From Centropus unirufus (lineage: Eukaryota > Chordata > Aves > Cuculiformes > Centropidae), in contig VYZI01000002.1 of NCBI GenBank assembly GCA_013397695.1, positions 2,481,793 through 2,545,792 of the forward strand: 64,000 nucleotides of DNA, given 5' to 3'. This document shows, piece by piece, positions 26,396 to 39,753 of this stretch (positions within the stretch are counted from its first letter, which is position 1; the number at the start of each line of letters is the position of its first letter). Both the position numbers and the translations under genes were made by a program. The notes under the pieces are model-generated. The model worked only from the letters and a program-made list of their open reading frames with translations, searched no databases and was not told where the DNA came from.

Positions 26396-29300
26396 CTTAG
26401 AGTTTTGGGGTAAATTCCAGCTGTTCTGATGAATAACTGAGAGCTTTCTAGTTCACTCTCTGATTTGGCAGAAAACCCAAAGACCTGGGTCATGCACCCT
26501 CCCCAACCACTGCAAAGTGCTGGATTCCGGGACTGGTGATGTGGAAATACGAGACGAGTTTCTAAGAGTAGAAGCAATCTTAGAACATCCAATTACTTGA
26601 AAATAGCATTTTTTTTTCCAGGTGTGCGGTCTATTGTGTTACAAGGACAAATACTATGACTCAAAATAGTTTTCCTAGAGGGTGTTATATAGTAATTCCT
26701 TCATTTGATTTTGGTTACAACTGAACACCATTATTATTTCATGAGTTCATGTGGTGATATGTGAATGATGCCATCACAAGGTCTCATAGACTTGGAGTAA
26801 TGCAAGCAGTAGCAATTGCTGGTATGACTGGATCTCAAAAATAAGACTTTCAAATGTACATCTGAAATCTTAATGAGGCATCCATAAAACGTAAGGTATA
26901 ACATGTACTATTTCTGATTACATTTTCCCTGGCAATTGGGTAGAAATTGGGCAGTACTATAGAAATATCATGCTGTTTAAGCATGCTATTGAAGTTTTTT
27001 CTAGCTTCAAATGGAAGAATTTGTTAGCCACATTGTTTCTACAGTCCTATACCTGTATTTTAAATTTTTGATAGAACAGTAGTTATTTCCAAGGACTGGG
27101 GTGATTTTGCCTCTTTAAATCAGCTGCACTGCTGTGTTTTCTGGTTGTACTCACTCTCTTGTACCTGGTGATGGAAGCTGTGAATGGGCCCATCCCGTTT
27201 TGTTTGCCAGCAACATGGATGGGACCCTTTACTGGCTTCTGCCTCTTTCTGAAGACTGTCACTTCAAAGGTGGAAGGATTGATGTGGCCATCTTATATTG
27301 AATATCCGTATTCTCTGAAGCACCCGTGACTTTTTCACCCTCATTAAACCGTCTCTCCGTTTGATCCTGGATTATTTAAATTTTGGAAAATTTGCACTTT
27401 GTGGCAAAATATGGAAATTCAACATAACTGCTTTACTGTGTTTCAGCAAAATGCTGAATTGCTAAATGCAGAAAGGCAAATATTTTTATGCTCAGAATAC
27501 AGAATTATTGTAGTGAATAGTGTTACATACTGAAAAGCTATTCCTGGCCAAAAAAAGGATTGTCTGAAATATTTGAGATTTAGGAGACCTGGCTATAGTA
27601 AATAATTTGCAATAAAGTGAAATCTTAGTAAATCCTTGTTATGGTCAATGTCCTGTGGTTCAGGGTTGTGCTACCAAAATGGGGGTGAAGGAGTCAAGCT
27701 CAGAGCACACCAGGTAAATAGAAATAATAGATTTAGGATTCTTGGAGCATTATACCTTTTGTCAAATGATTTTGGTGCAGTGTTGCAGGAAGAAAAAACA
27801 AGTTTGTTAGTGAAGCCTTGGCTAGAACAGAATAAACTAAAAATGGTTTTATTTTGAAAAAGCTCCATAGTTAAAAATACATATTTTAATGAAATGCAGA
27901 GGCTGCATGAAGCTGCCGTGCAAAATGGCAGGGATGGAGTGGCACAAATCTAGTGCATTGGATTCCAGAATGCCCTGTTCTGGGGACTCTAGCTATTGCT
28001 AAGAAATGAGAGGCTCTGCCTCCTTGGGATTGCAAGAGCCCTTCTCCCTGTAGCCTCCAAGCTCAAACCCCACTCCAGCCTAGATAAGAGACCAGTGAGA
28101 CTGCAGTTCTTAAGTGTTATTTTATAACTATGAAGTGGAGATCAAACCTCTGTGTTCTCAGCCTCTCCATCACATCAAGCAAGTAGCTACTGCACGGCAT
28201 GCCTTTGCAAAGGGATTTGGTTAGTCCCAGTGCTATTGTAGAACTTCAATTAAGCTTTCGGGTCAAATGGCTTTTGTGTTTTCTGTTTTACTTACCAATT
28301 CATATAGATAGCTAGTTTACTGTGCTTTCTCTGAAACAACATTGTATGAAATTACTGTTTTATTCATATGTTTTCTGGTGAACATTAAATGCTCACATCT
28401 ATCAATTACGTCAGCACGAGTGAAACATAAATATTGCTGGTTTGTTATAGATAAATTCAGTAATTAAGACGCTGCCCTTAATGACTGTCCAAGGAGTGAT
28501 AGAAGTTACTGTTCTAAGTGTGTTATGAAGTAAGTCTTTAGATTAAATTTCTTAAAATAGAACTATGCAAAATGCATACTGCCAGAGGTTTCTGACACAT
28601 CTTATCTGAAAGAATCTTCTGTCGTCTAATTGCACCTGATTAACATTTTTAACTGTTTAACTGTTTAAGTGTTTAACTGATGTGAGGAGGAGATTTATAG
28701 TTAGATCCTAAGCAGGACTTAGGTATGTGCTTAAACACAAATGTGATAAATGCAAATATATGTAGCCATGCTCATCAGCTGCCTATTTGTGGAAATAGCT
28801 AAACTTACAAGCTTGCTCCACTGAGTTTCTGAACTAAGTAGGGAATTATCCCTGAAGCTCAAGCCAGGCTTAGAATAATTCTTGCAATCGTACCTTTAGC
28901 CCAACCGAAAATGCAATGTTATTTCTTTTTTGTTATGTTTTTGACCCTGTTGGGGTGGGTTAGCTCCTATGGAGGGGATGTGCATCAGTATTATCTATCA
29001 AGGAAGAAGACAAATTATAGAAGAAGGTGGATAGGATTTTTAACAGCTTATACAGGTTGGTGGTATTTATGGAAAAAGCAGATCAACGTCAGCTAAGAGT
29101 CAGTGGTACATACCTATGGGATGAGAACAAGCAGTGACAAGCAATCTCAGCAATCAGACTGTGAGGTAGGTAATGATAAGAATGGCAGTGGGTGTGTTGG
29201 CAGAGGAATGCTATAACTGAAAAGATTACATAAATGGCAGTGGATATGAGGAACAGCCTACGGTCATTAGCATGTGTAACTTTGTGGGGAGATAGACACT

Positions 29301-32300
29301 TTTACTCCCAGGTGCTTAAACTCTCCCTGAGGAGCAGAAGACCACTCTCTTGGCCCTTACAGCCTGCAGTCGTGGCAGTGGGGACTGAGGGACAGCCCTT
29401 CTGGTGCACTAAAGTTTTTCAGAGAAGTACTCATTTTCTGCTAGGGTCTGCAGTGCTGATCTTTGTCTTCTGCATCCACCTTGTTGGCTTCTGAAGTTTC
29501 CTTTAGCCCCTCAAAACTGCCGTGAGACACAGCTTACTTTCCTGATTTCCCCGACTGCTCACTTCTTGTTTCACTGCCTCCGTTTCAGTTCTTAGATCTC
29601 TCTGGTCACTGGGCCCTTAGGCATGGTGTCTCATAGACGGACTTCCTCACCCCTCCCTGTGGAGTTGTTCCTTGAAGCTTAAAGACATCACTCTCTTTTC
29701 TTTGATTTATAATGGTCTTAAGCATACCACTATTGCATTACTCTTCCTGTGCTCTGGTCTTTCGTTGTGCTGGCTCAGCAGTTCATTAGTTGAAATTAGT
29801 TCATTCTGTTATAGACTATAGATATTTTAAGGCCTGGCATTTATGCTTTCTCAGCAACTGCATGAGATCCCTGCTTAGCTCTAAGTAAGGTTAAATATAG
29901 TATTGCAGAGTTTAGCAAAAATTATGGCATTAAGCGGACACACCTCCCCTTCATTTTTATTTAAGTGGTTAGTGACATGCAAGGGCTTGGTTTTGCTTAG
30001 CAGACCTTTCTTCTCCAGCACCAAGTCATGCTGGGGCCTTTTGGCCTGTCTTGGGTGAGGACTCCTTATTTCCCTCCTTTGCCAGTTTGAATTTTCCTCT
30101 TACACACAGCTGCATGTAGCTATGGTTGCAGATCCTATCTGGATGACCGTTCTCTTATATGCATAACGTAACTGCAATTGTAAAAACTTGAACTGACCTT
30201 AAGCTCAGTTCAAAAAGCCCCAGGTTTCCTTGCTATGGTGAGCTTCTCAATCACTGAGACTCAGGTTTGTGCTCTTTTTAGTTGGGATCATTTCTAGTTC
30301 CACAAATACTGCATTTTCTTGTTGACATCTGGTGCAACTTCAGCAGCAGGTATGGTAAATGGCCATTCCCAGATTTTTTTTCTTGTGACCTAAAATGAAA
30401 TTATATTGGATATCCCAATACGAGTTATCAGCATGCTCTTAGATAATAAGGTAAGACTGCCTCCCATTTTTTTTCAGGGAATGCTTAGTGGGAATGAACT
30501 GCTAGGACCATATTAATACTCAGGCTCTGCAGCTTAGATCCGGAAGTCTTTCTCCTTTGTGATTGTCCGTGAGACCTTTAAACTCTAGGAAGGAATGCAT
30601 GTACCTTTGTGTTTAGTGTTTCAGGGTGCAAATTCCAAGGTGCCCCCCCCCGGCGTTGGCAGTTTCCTCACTGGAGAGGCTGAGCAGTTCACTCCATGTT
30701 TCCAGATTCTCCATGGGGCCAGGTGCCACTGCTGTTTTCATTGCAACACTTAATTTGGAAGGCGCTTAGGCCTTTATTAGGTTGCAAAAATCAATTAATA
30801 GCTTTCCACTCATGCTCTCTCTTGTAAGTAGGGTTCAACATAAGCAACGTGTTTTCCTTTGATTTAATTTGCACTTACTGTGTCTTCAGCCACAATATAA
30901 ATGATTCCTTTTGATGTCTCTGCTTCCATTCCTTTCAGCTTGTTCCTACAGGAGTCTCCTCAGTCATTGTTTAACTTGCAATTCTCTGTTTCCAGTCCTC
31001 TATTATTTGTTCTTTTTTTCTGAATTTTGATTCATGCTGTTGGTTTGAGGTTGGCCAGAAGTGGAACACAGCATTTGGGTGCATGCTGTTTACTACAGTG
31101 TAATATGGGGTCTCACTCCTCAAAATTTGGGGTTTAGTGTGCCTTGCGAACATTTGTTTTCATTCATCGCTAGTTTGTTTTCTACATTTCTGCTTACAGA
31201 TTGCTTTTTTTCCTCGCACTATTGAACACTTATGTGTTTGTTTTCTGTTAGAGGTTTATTTTTCAGTAGCTTGAATTTATTTTTAGATTTTTATTTACCA
31301 AGTGAGTGTTTGAGAGATTGCAGCACTTACAACAGGTGCAGCATTTTTTACTGTACTTTAGATGCTACAGTAATTTAAATATTTGGATGATCTGGAGGAA
31401 CGGCTAACAGCAAAACCATTGTTTATATTGAAGCAACTTGTCTTTTTGAGATATTTCCTCTCTCGAGACTGTACCAACAGTATTGCAGTAGAATTTATGT
31501 ACAAGAAAAAAAATTAGCACTGTTTTGGTTTCTGGAAGAGCTTTTTTTACTCTGAGCAGCTCCTTTTCACTGACCCAGGATGGCTGGGGTCTGCAGGCAC
31601 TCCAGAATACCTGGATTTGCACATCTCCTTAGTTACTGTACACCAGAGAAATGGGTTACTATTCTTTGTGGTGAAAGGTAATGCTGGAAAAAGCTGCTTG
31701 TACTATGCTTATCTGAATTAATTAAATACCTAGGTGGAAAGAAGGAGTTAGAATGAATGTTCTGTCATATGTGATGTCATTTCTCTGCAGTCTTGTGAAA
31801 TCCATAGTCTTCTGGTCTAAGTTCCCTTCACAGGTATAGTCTTTGGATGATTGTGTGTGCAATGCAAAACCAGTAATAAATGATCCTGCATGTTGATTTT
31901 ATTTAATAGAATTGCCATGTGCAGGAACTGGTCCTGAATTATTGTTTCCTGAAATATATTGAGGTCTGACCTGGCAAAATCTTAGGAAGAGTGGCTGTGA
32001 TTTGCTTTTTAATGTGAAAGCAAATACCATCCACGGCTTTGATTGGAATTTTAATTATTTGCTTAAGTCTCAAAAATGTTTTAGAGGTGTTACAAATGCT
32101 CAGGCAGCTTCTGATGTTTTATGACAGGTCATAGTATTTAAGGGAATTTCCTCTGTTTCCTCTCTCTTAATCTTGTGCAGAAGCTTTGTTTATTTGTACC
32201 TGTTTTTGATGTCTCTTGATTTTTTTTTCTGGTGAAATTGTTCAAGCTCCATCCCTCCAGGATTTCTATATCTTAATAGCTTAATCCTTTCAGAATGCTG

Positions 32301-35049
32301 ATTTTTGGAATCTGTTTTAGATACCTCTTTCCATTCTCAGTGTTTTGATTGTGTAGTAGCTTCACCACACAGGTGCCACATCAGGGTACTGCTTAAACGT
32401 GTGCGTCAGCCTATTGCTACTAAGGAAGAAAATATGTGACCCTTAGCATGGCTTTGAATACTCTTCTCACTTGATTCCCTGCCTCTCTCCCCAATTCCTT
32501 TGTTGCACAAATATGCATACAAGCATAATTTCTGATTCCAAGGGAGTTCTGTCAGTACCTGTGTCCCTACTTTAAATTCCCTTTTCAGGCCAATTTTTGA
32601 TCAGTGTTTTATAGCATAATTTCTTTGGATTGTCCAGTGCCTCCAGGTGACAATTGCATAATTGTTTCACACCGTATGCTAGTTTGCAGGTTCTCTGTTC
32701 TTAAGCTTTCCCATCTCAGCACACTTCACGTCCCACACCAGAGTCTGACTTCTACGAATTCATTTGGGATGTGGGTCATCTTGTCTTAGGGTATGAAGTT
32801 AGTTTTGTAATTGCTGCTTATGGAATGATAGGTCCTGTCTGGAAGCTGCTTCTGTCAGCATGCTTGGATGAAGTGCCCGGGAGGCAGCGTGCAGTTCGGC
32901 TCCTGAGGCTCTGCTGTTCTGACAGTGCCCATCAGCAACCTCTAGTGCTGCGTGCTCTGGTGTCTGTGATCCACTCATCATGAAAAGCCACTGAAGTGCC
33001 TTCCCTTAGTGATTTCCATCCCTCTCCAGCAGAGTTTTAGCTGTCCTTCTTAGGACATATTGCTTCTTTGCAACTTCATAATCTTTCACTAGTGTGGAGA
33101 TTTCCTGCTTTTTGTATGCATAAAGAAGATGTAATGACAATGTTAGTTTGAATAAACTGCATGTAGAAAAAAAAGGTTTTCTCCCCTGCACAATAATAGA
33201 ACATGATGGTGAATTGCTGGTGTTGTAGGGTTGTTCTGAGATAGCATCCTATCATAGATGTCACTTTAGAGAGAAAGTGGTCCATACACAACAGGCAGTG
33301 CTAACAAGGTACAAGCTTGCCTTGTATACTCGGTAGGAGGCAGCATGCAGGTGATACCCTTAGTATATAACTGTATGAACATCTGTATAAAATATTTATA
33401 AAATTAAGATAAGTTTTCCGATTGAATATGTTTCCTCCTGCATGGAATACAATGATGCCAACTTCAACATATTACTTCTTATTTGGAATGTATGTATATA
33501 TTTTGGTGCAGAGTAACCTTTGTTGTAAGTGGAAACTAACCTGGAAGCATTTGTTTCAACAGTAGTCCCCAACCCAACCTTCCTCCTAAGGCTCCAGTTT
33601 TCTTTGTCCATCTGCATACCTGCCTTGCTTGGCAATGACAGGCCCTGTCAGTAATAGGTTTTCTACTTAGTAGTCATCTCCAACTCTTCTTCTAGGAGGA
33701 TGTAGTTTCTACATTATCTTTTTTTCTGTGATACTGTTTGCTGTGGAGTTTAAAGTGTTTTAAAGGACACAAAGTCTGTTTTGGGAACAAACGATCCTTA
33801 TCACCTTGGGAAAGTATCAGTATTGCTTATGTGTCCTATATCAGTCTCCATTTGATGACTTTAGTAAGGAATATTGTGTCTATGCCTGTATAATTTTAGG
33901 TTTAAACATGCAAGGCAGAGGAAGAGTGAAAAAAAAGCATGAGGTAAGGAAATGCCCTCTCTGAAGCCTCACAGCCAGATTTAGTGTTTGGTCTTTGATT
34001 CCTCATCATCTGTTCTTTCCCTTGGACCACTCTTCCCATTCCTGATGCAGTCACTGAATAGGCTGAATCTCCAAATTAGCAAGTTCTGGGAAAACTTCCA
34101 ACTTCTTCTTGTGGCATTTTGCCTGGTTTTTTTCTGCTTTTCCTCCCCCTATCATTTTACAACCTTGGTTTCCATCTCTAGCTAAATGTAGATACTGCTG
34201 GTATGTCTTACTGTATTCTAAAATTTGCCAAATAAAACCTTGCCTCTAGGGTGTGCAGAACTCCCTCTGTTCACGTTGACTGGAATTCCTTCATGCTCTT
34301 GTTAACTGGTTCCTTGCACTCATCAGCTGATAGATTTCAGGATTTGTTTTAGATCTGGTTTTAAACTAGTAAAGGCCAAGGCAAAGATGTAGTTTCTGTC
34401 TCTAGTACAGTGTTTCAGTGCCATCCAAAGTTATGTGCTCAGGTTATTTGGGCCCTTCAGCACTTCTCCCCATCACCAAATGCTACTACAACTTCTCCCT
34501 GCTAGCTCTGGCTCTTTGACTGCAGGCTTCCTCTGAACAAGCCAGACTCAAGCCAGTAGATATGAAAATGTTTATTTTTCCAATTTTTTCCATTATATGA
34601 GGGGAATACCTTAGAGCAGTGTCCAATGTTGGGTTGCCAGACCATGGATTAACATGCCATTATGGAGCTAGGAGAGGGCCTACTGCTTCCCATCCAAAGT
34701 GACAAAGTGGCTCTAGAGAGGAGCTTGTGTCACAGGGGGGCACATCATAGCTCAGGGCACCTGTCCTGCCTCAGGGAGACATGTTTGGATGTCCTGGCTT
34801 CAATCTCCCAATTGTGGAAAAAATTAAATTAAGCTCAGAACTCTCCACGTTAATCAGCTCCACTGTCATCACCAGCATGCCACAAAAAAAAGGGCAAAAC
34901 TGCTGATTCCTGTGTAAAAACTATAAGCGGGGTGTGAAATCAGTTCATCCTGTGCCCCGGCTTGCTGCCAACCTTAAATGTGGCACTGGTTCTGCTAAGG
35001 GTACTTCAGCAGTGCTCACTGGAACAAAGAGGATGAAAGATGTTGAAGG
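26396..35049. other. Non-coding, unusually repeat-free
   Basis: About 8.6 kb with no recognised CR1. It contains a short C-run near 30643 and ordinary AT-rich text. The segment 28,380-28,520 is TAAT- and ACGTCA-containing unique sequence that could be conserved. No exon identified. Confidence 0.65.
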
Positions 35050-36720
35050 AAGTCAGCTTCTGTAATTAAAATTACTTAATGATAATTTTTAATTGCTTGC
35101 TTTCTAAAATTGCCAGGTGCTGGGAGGCATTAGTTTTATTCCATGTCTAGAGTATGGAGGCTAAAAATATTTTTTCTGCTGGAGAGGTGTTATTTTTAGG
35201 TTTAACACAGCAAAAGGGAGCATGTTGAAGAATCTTCCCCTTTGGGAATGATGGAATATTTTTTAATTGTGGAAGCAGCCATTAGGGTTCTCAGAATTGT
35301 AGGGCTATGTAATAATTTTTAATATTAAACATTTGATTTAATATCCAGGCACCCAAAAGTTTGTATTGAAATATAAACTACATGCTATTGATGTAAAGAT
35401 TCTTACTGTTGAGGCATTAGAATAAGACAAAATTATTTACTTTTTACTCAAGAGCTATGATTGATGCCATTTTTCTTTTCACTTTTTACGTGGACTTTTG
35501 GCAGTATCTTTTTGTTTAGCTGTTGAAGAATCAAAAATGGAATTGCAGGGTAGTGCTGTATATTTGGCTGCCAGCCAAATATAAAGGGAACTATTCAGAA
35601 ATGTATAGAATTCTATCTTTAAGGCAAACTCTTTTGAGAGTAATTTATGATGCACTCACTGCCATCACACAGCTATTAGATTAATTCCTTTGCAAGCAGG
35701 CATTATGTAATGAGATGCACTTGAATGCCTGCAAAATAAGCAATGGTGGAAAGATTTTTTTGTGCCATTGCTACTTTAATCATGGGTGGGATAATTTCCC
35801 TCCGAGGCATTCAGCTCATGCTGAGGTCTCTGCCGTTCTGGCTGGACTGTTCCTAAGATCTAACTTGCTTTAAGTATTACTGCTGCAATTTGCAATGTAG
35901 ATCTAATCTTGAATCATGGGGAGGGTATGATTCAGACAATGTTCATTCTGGATAGAAGTACTAAGAAAAGACAAGGTAGCAGAGAAAAGCCCTGTTTGTA
36001 AGTTAGCATTCTCCAATAAAAGGAATACTATGCAAACCTAAAGGAATGTATTTGCTATCTTATCCCTGGCTCCACGCTCTGCGTCCCTTCTCTGTCATGC
36101 TGAGGAGTGCTGGAGGAAGATGAGGGGAGTACCTTTTTATCACATTCCAGTTCCTTGTTGCTTTATCCTTTTAAAGGAAAGACAGCCAATGAGCTCCAGT
36201 ATTTCTGAGCAGGAATACAACTTCACTGTATAATCTTATTTTCCTGGACATTATGAATAAATAAATGAACAGCAAAGCTATTTTGCTGATGGCCTAACTG
36301 GAGAAATCAGTAGCTAAGCTATGATCTGTAAGTCCCTCTACATAAACTAGATATGCATAAAAGGAGAGAGCATCTGGCTCATAAATATTCTCTTTAGGTG
36401 AGCAAATTAAATTGTAATGAAATATAACCGTAAAGGGTAAGCTAAATATTTTGTTGTATTTTTCTGTAGCTGACTAATTGTATGCGTTAGAAGCAAATTC
36501 TGTCAAAGTGCTAAAAAAACCTCCAATGACTACACAAACATTTAACTAAGGTAATATTTGAAGATACTCTGCTTTTGGTGCTATTTGTTTAATTTCTAAG
36601 GACTTCTAACATCACAGGGCTTTTAAAGTTCTCATTTTTAAAAAATAGTTAATTAAAAATTCTGTGCCAATTCAGTATTCAGTTCCATTTAATTTAAAGC
36701 CATCGTGTTTTACTAGATAA
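35050..36720. promoter_or_regulatory. AT-rich unique interval, possible conserved enhancer cluster
   Basis: No CR1 or simple repeat interrupts these 1.7 kb. TAAT/ATTA homeodomain cores are dense at 35062-35095, 35262-35335 and 36640-36700, and the NFI palindrome lies within. Such repeat-free, TAAT-rich intervals beside neural genes are often conserved non-coding elements. Conservation cannot be measured here, so this is inference. Confidence 0.3.
35559..35583. promoter_or_regulatory. 12-bp-arm palindrome containing a perfect NFI full site
   Basis: Seen: TATATTTGGCTG, one C, then CAGCCAAATATA, every arm base paired. Inside, 35564-35578 is TTGGC-N5-GCCAA, the full palindromic consensus bound by Nuclear Factor I dimers. 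Known: NFI factors act in neural enhancers. Inference: a functional site about 4.2 kb upstream of the PPP2R2C start; binding is not shown by sequence alone. Confidence 0.5.
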
Positions 36721-39159
36721 AGTACAGAATGATCTGGTGATGGAAAGTTTTGTTAGACAAAGAAAATATTTAGGTATTGAACCACTGTTTCTTTCAATTT
36801 CAGTTTAAGCTTAATGGTCCCGTTTCAGGGAGAGTGATCAATTTGAGAGTAGTAAAGACTTGGAGCACCTGATAAGGCTCTATTTCAGATATTGGGAATT
36901 TAAATTATTAAAGGCTGTGCTCTGATGTGTCTAACAAAGCTAAATAGAAGCTCTTTGTGAGAATGTATTTAAGAGAAGAATAAAAACATTCTGCATGAGC
37001 AAAACAGGATAGCCACACGTTCAATAGATGTTTATAAGAAAGGTCACACAAGAACCCTTGGGACCAGCACCCAGTTCTTCCCTCTTTCATGCCGCAGAGC
37101 TTCCTGATGGAAATGCAATGAGCAAATATGCTTGAGTCCTTCTGCCAAAGATTTATTCTCATTTTCTTCGATTCTTTACCACTGTTAGGCTACATTGTTG
37201 CCAAAATTAATTTTCTCAACCCAAGGGTATCTTTGCTAGTTTTGATTCCTACCTCCGGGTACTGGCTGATTCCTGCTTCAATTTCTGGCTCCTTCCTTCC
37301 TTTCCCCCATATTTTTTATCTTTCCCCACCTTCCCCAGTCTCCAGTCCTTCCCACAGCTCTGACAAAGTGAAATACAGGTTTCATCCTCCCCTCAAATTA
37401 TTTTCTCCCTATCTTACCAGGTTTTTCTCTTCCTGGTACAGTTCAGTTTTTCTTTGCTGTTCTCATTTTAGCTCTTCTATTTTCTTACTGACACTCTCGG
37501 GCTGTATCGACATCTGGGTCATGGCTGCCCCTGTCTTACCTCCCTCTTTGTCTTTCACTGAACATCTCAATCTTCAGAATGCATCTTAGTACTCTTAGCC
37601 TCTTCCATCTTTGGGGAGGGGGAAAAAAACCAAAAAACCTCCTGACCTGCTAGGCAATCTTGCTCATTTTCCCTTGAAGCTTGCTCACTTCTTGCTATCC
37701 AGTTGTTTTTTAACCTCTTGAATCCAGTTTTGGTTTATTGCTGCTTTCCTCAGAGTCTCTAATGACTTTCTGCTGAAGAAAGCTCAAGACCAGAATTCCA
37801 TCCTCCTTACTGACTCGTTGTACATAGCTCTTCCATTCTATACTTTGGTTTTAGATTCTTCAGGATAGGGTACTCATTTCTTTTTGCGTTTGTACAGTAT
37901 TCAGCTCAGTTAGTGTGTTGTTTTATGAGTAGGACTGTTACCTGCAGTGACAGTACAAATAACCAATGTCTTTCATCAAAGGTTCCTCCATGTCCCCCCC
38001 CCACCTCTCCCTGGATATTTGGCCAGATCAAATTATGTAGGTTATCAGTGGGATTGATAATAATTAGCATTTTAAAATGGCACTGCTAGTTTTTCACAAA
38101 CGTTGTCTCATAAATTTGCATTGCACTACAAATTTAGAGCAGAATTTTGCTAATCTTCCTCATGTAAACTGACCTACTTAAGTCAGTGGACTACTAATGT
38201 TTGCCATTCAGTAAGGATTTGGCTTGTAATCTTGGGGAACGCATTTGCATGCACACAGGGAATATTGGCTGGTGGGTTGTTAAGGGCTTTTTTCCTCATT
38301 CCTCAATATGAGATTTATTTACTTATTTATTGTCTTATAAGAGAGGTAGAAACAAGGTCAGCACGATTTGACCCAGGTGTGTGCATTCTCTCTTTTCATG
38401 CTGTGGTGGTGGCTTTGATACACAGCCCCTTGTTTTCTATTCGAAGTTTTAAACTTCAGAGGTGCTTGTACCTTTTGAGAATACATACCTTCTGCAGCAA
38501 ACAGTTCATGGTTTCATGAACAGATATTGAAAGTTTTAGGGAACTGCATGTCTGTTTAGTTGAAAGCATTTTGCTGTAGTAAAAACCGTTAAACTCTGGG
38601 ACTAAAAAAGCAGCTTTATTTTATAATGCAAGTGAGAATATAGATTTCTGACAATTTTGGCATTGCTTTTTCAATGTAATAGGATAATGCAATGAATTAA
38701 AGTAGCAGCTTTAAGAAAACACTGTGAGCTGGAAACATTCCCTTTGTCCATCTTTCTTTTCCTGCACAGAGAAGTCATACAGATGATTTTCTGGCCCTCA
38801 TTTTTCCCCCATACTTTGTAATTTGTCTTTTATCTACAAAAAAATGGCAAAAAATAAAAAAGACAATCAACAATTATTTTATCTTACCCTTGCTGAAAGG
38901 TTGCCTTGCCTGCAATGATTTTTGTACAGGCAGGTATTTATTTATCCGTGCTGACATTGAACGACTGTTGCTTTTGCTGCATGTGACAGTGGTGACTAGC
39001 ACAACGTCGTGGCAGCCCATTATCGTGCAGTACGTTTCGATGTGAACCCACTTAGTCAGCTTCCAGGTTTTGTTTTTATTTTTCTCACACAGCCCCTCCC
39101 TTAATTCTTCCGCTGCCCATCTTTCCAGCAGAAGAGCTAAAATAATCACCTGCAGTCTC
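36721..39159. other. Upstream flank of PPP2R2C, includes pyrimidine-skewed stretch
   Basis: The + strand at about 37,250-37,590 is strongly C/T-rich without being a pure repeat, which explains the 153-codon, Ser/Pro/Phe-rich open frame at 37128-37589 as compositional. A C9 run lies near 37994-38002. No upstream exon or alternative promoter could be identified. Confidence 0.6.
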
Positions 39160-39753
39160 ATTTTTCACTTTGCTCCATGCAGATCTTGTGCGGCTGGGCA
39201 GTGAGTGGCTGACTGGGAGGGGCCTGCTCTGATGCAGCACAGGCAGATGACAGCAGCGGCAGCACCAGCAAGCGGAGCCCTTCTCCGGGCGGGTTTTGCT
39301 GCAGTACGCTGATTGCCACTTGACAGCATCCAGCAAGATCCCCAGCAGCAGGCACTCGGAGGAGACTCTGCGTGGGCACTTGTTCAAGGAGTACCTGACT
39401 AAACAATTGGGTTATTCTTTAACTGCGGGAGAAGTGCCTGTATTCCCTCCACGCAAGCTCCCTCCTGGCTTTCTGCATTCATAATTTATCGGAGCCGTTT
39501 CTCCTGCCATCTTTCTCCCGTTACTTCTTTTTCTTTCTTTTTTTTTTTTTTCTTTCCTTTCTTTTTCTCCCCTGATCGTTATCCCCCCCCCGAAATCTGT
39601 GCTGCATCACTAGCTCTCATTATGCTGTGCTCAGTAGCCCGGTGCGCTCTCCGCCTCTGCTAGGCAGTGGCAGCATGGATGGTGCTCTTGTGACGACCTC
39701 TGCTGATGCTATCAGTCCACTGCGGATAGGCATGCTGAGTAATCCTGCTGTAA
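39160..39753 (+). promoter_or_regulatory. PPP2R2C: Putative promoter-proximal region and 5' UTR of PPP2R2C
   Basis: Composition shifts here relative to the AT-rich flanks: CpG dinucleotides cluster loosely around 39,190-39,460 and 39,590-39,830, though too sparsely for a classical CpG island. A GC-box-like GGGAGGGGCC lies at 39215-39224, imperfect CAG/GCAGCA triplets run through 39,233-39,360, and a pyrimidine tract precedes the start codon. No convincing TATA box was seen, so the transcription start cannot be placed. The stretch up to the ATG is probably 5' UTR in part; it could instead include an intron end, because the pyrimidine tract is followed by several AG dinucleotides. Confidence 0.5.
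39524..39573 (+). repeat. Polypyrimidine tract (CT-rich, long T run) in the PPP2R2C 5' region
   Basis: An almost purely C/T stretch with a T run across about 39538-39551, followed by a separate run of C at about 39583-39591. It may be a simple CT repeat near a promoter. It may also be the pyrimidine tract of a 3' splice site, since CACTAG and GCTCAG follow within 80 bases, which would make the coding exon the second exon. Confidence 0.7.

Noticed and set aside
37128..37589. 153-codon open frame on +
   Set aside because: Created by a pyrimidine-rich strand that lacks stop codons; low-complexity Ser/Pro/Phe product with no domain.
39085..39406. Two overlapping minus-strand frames (100 and 82 codons) at the PPP2R2C promoter
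   Set aside because: They run antisense over the putative 5' UTR in a locally GC-richer patch, which lowers stop frequency; no recognisable protein.
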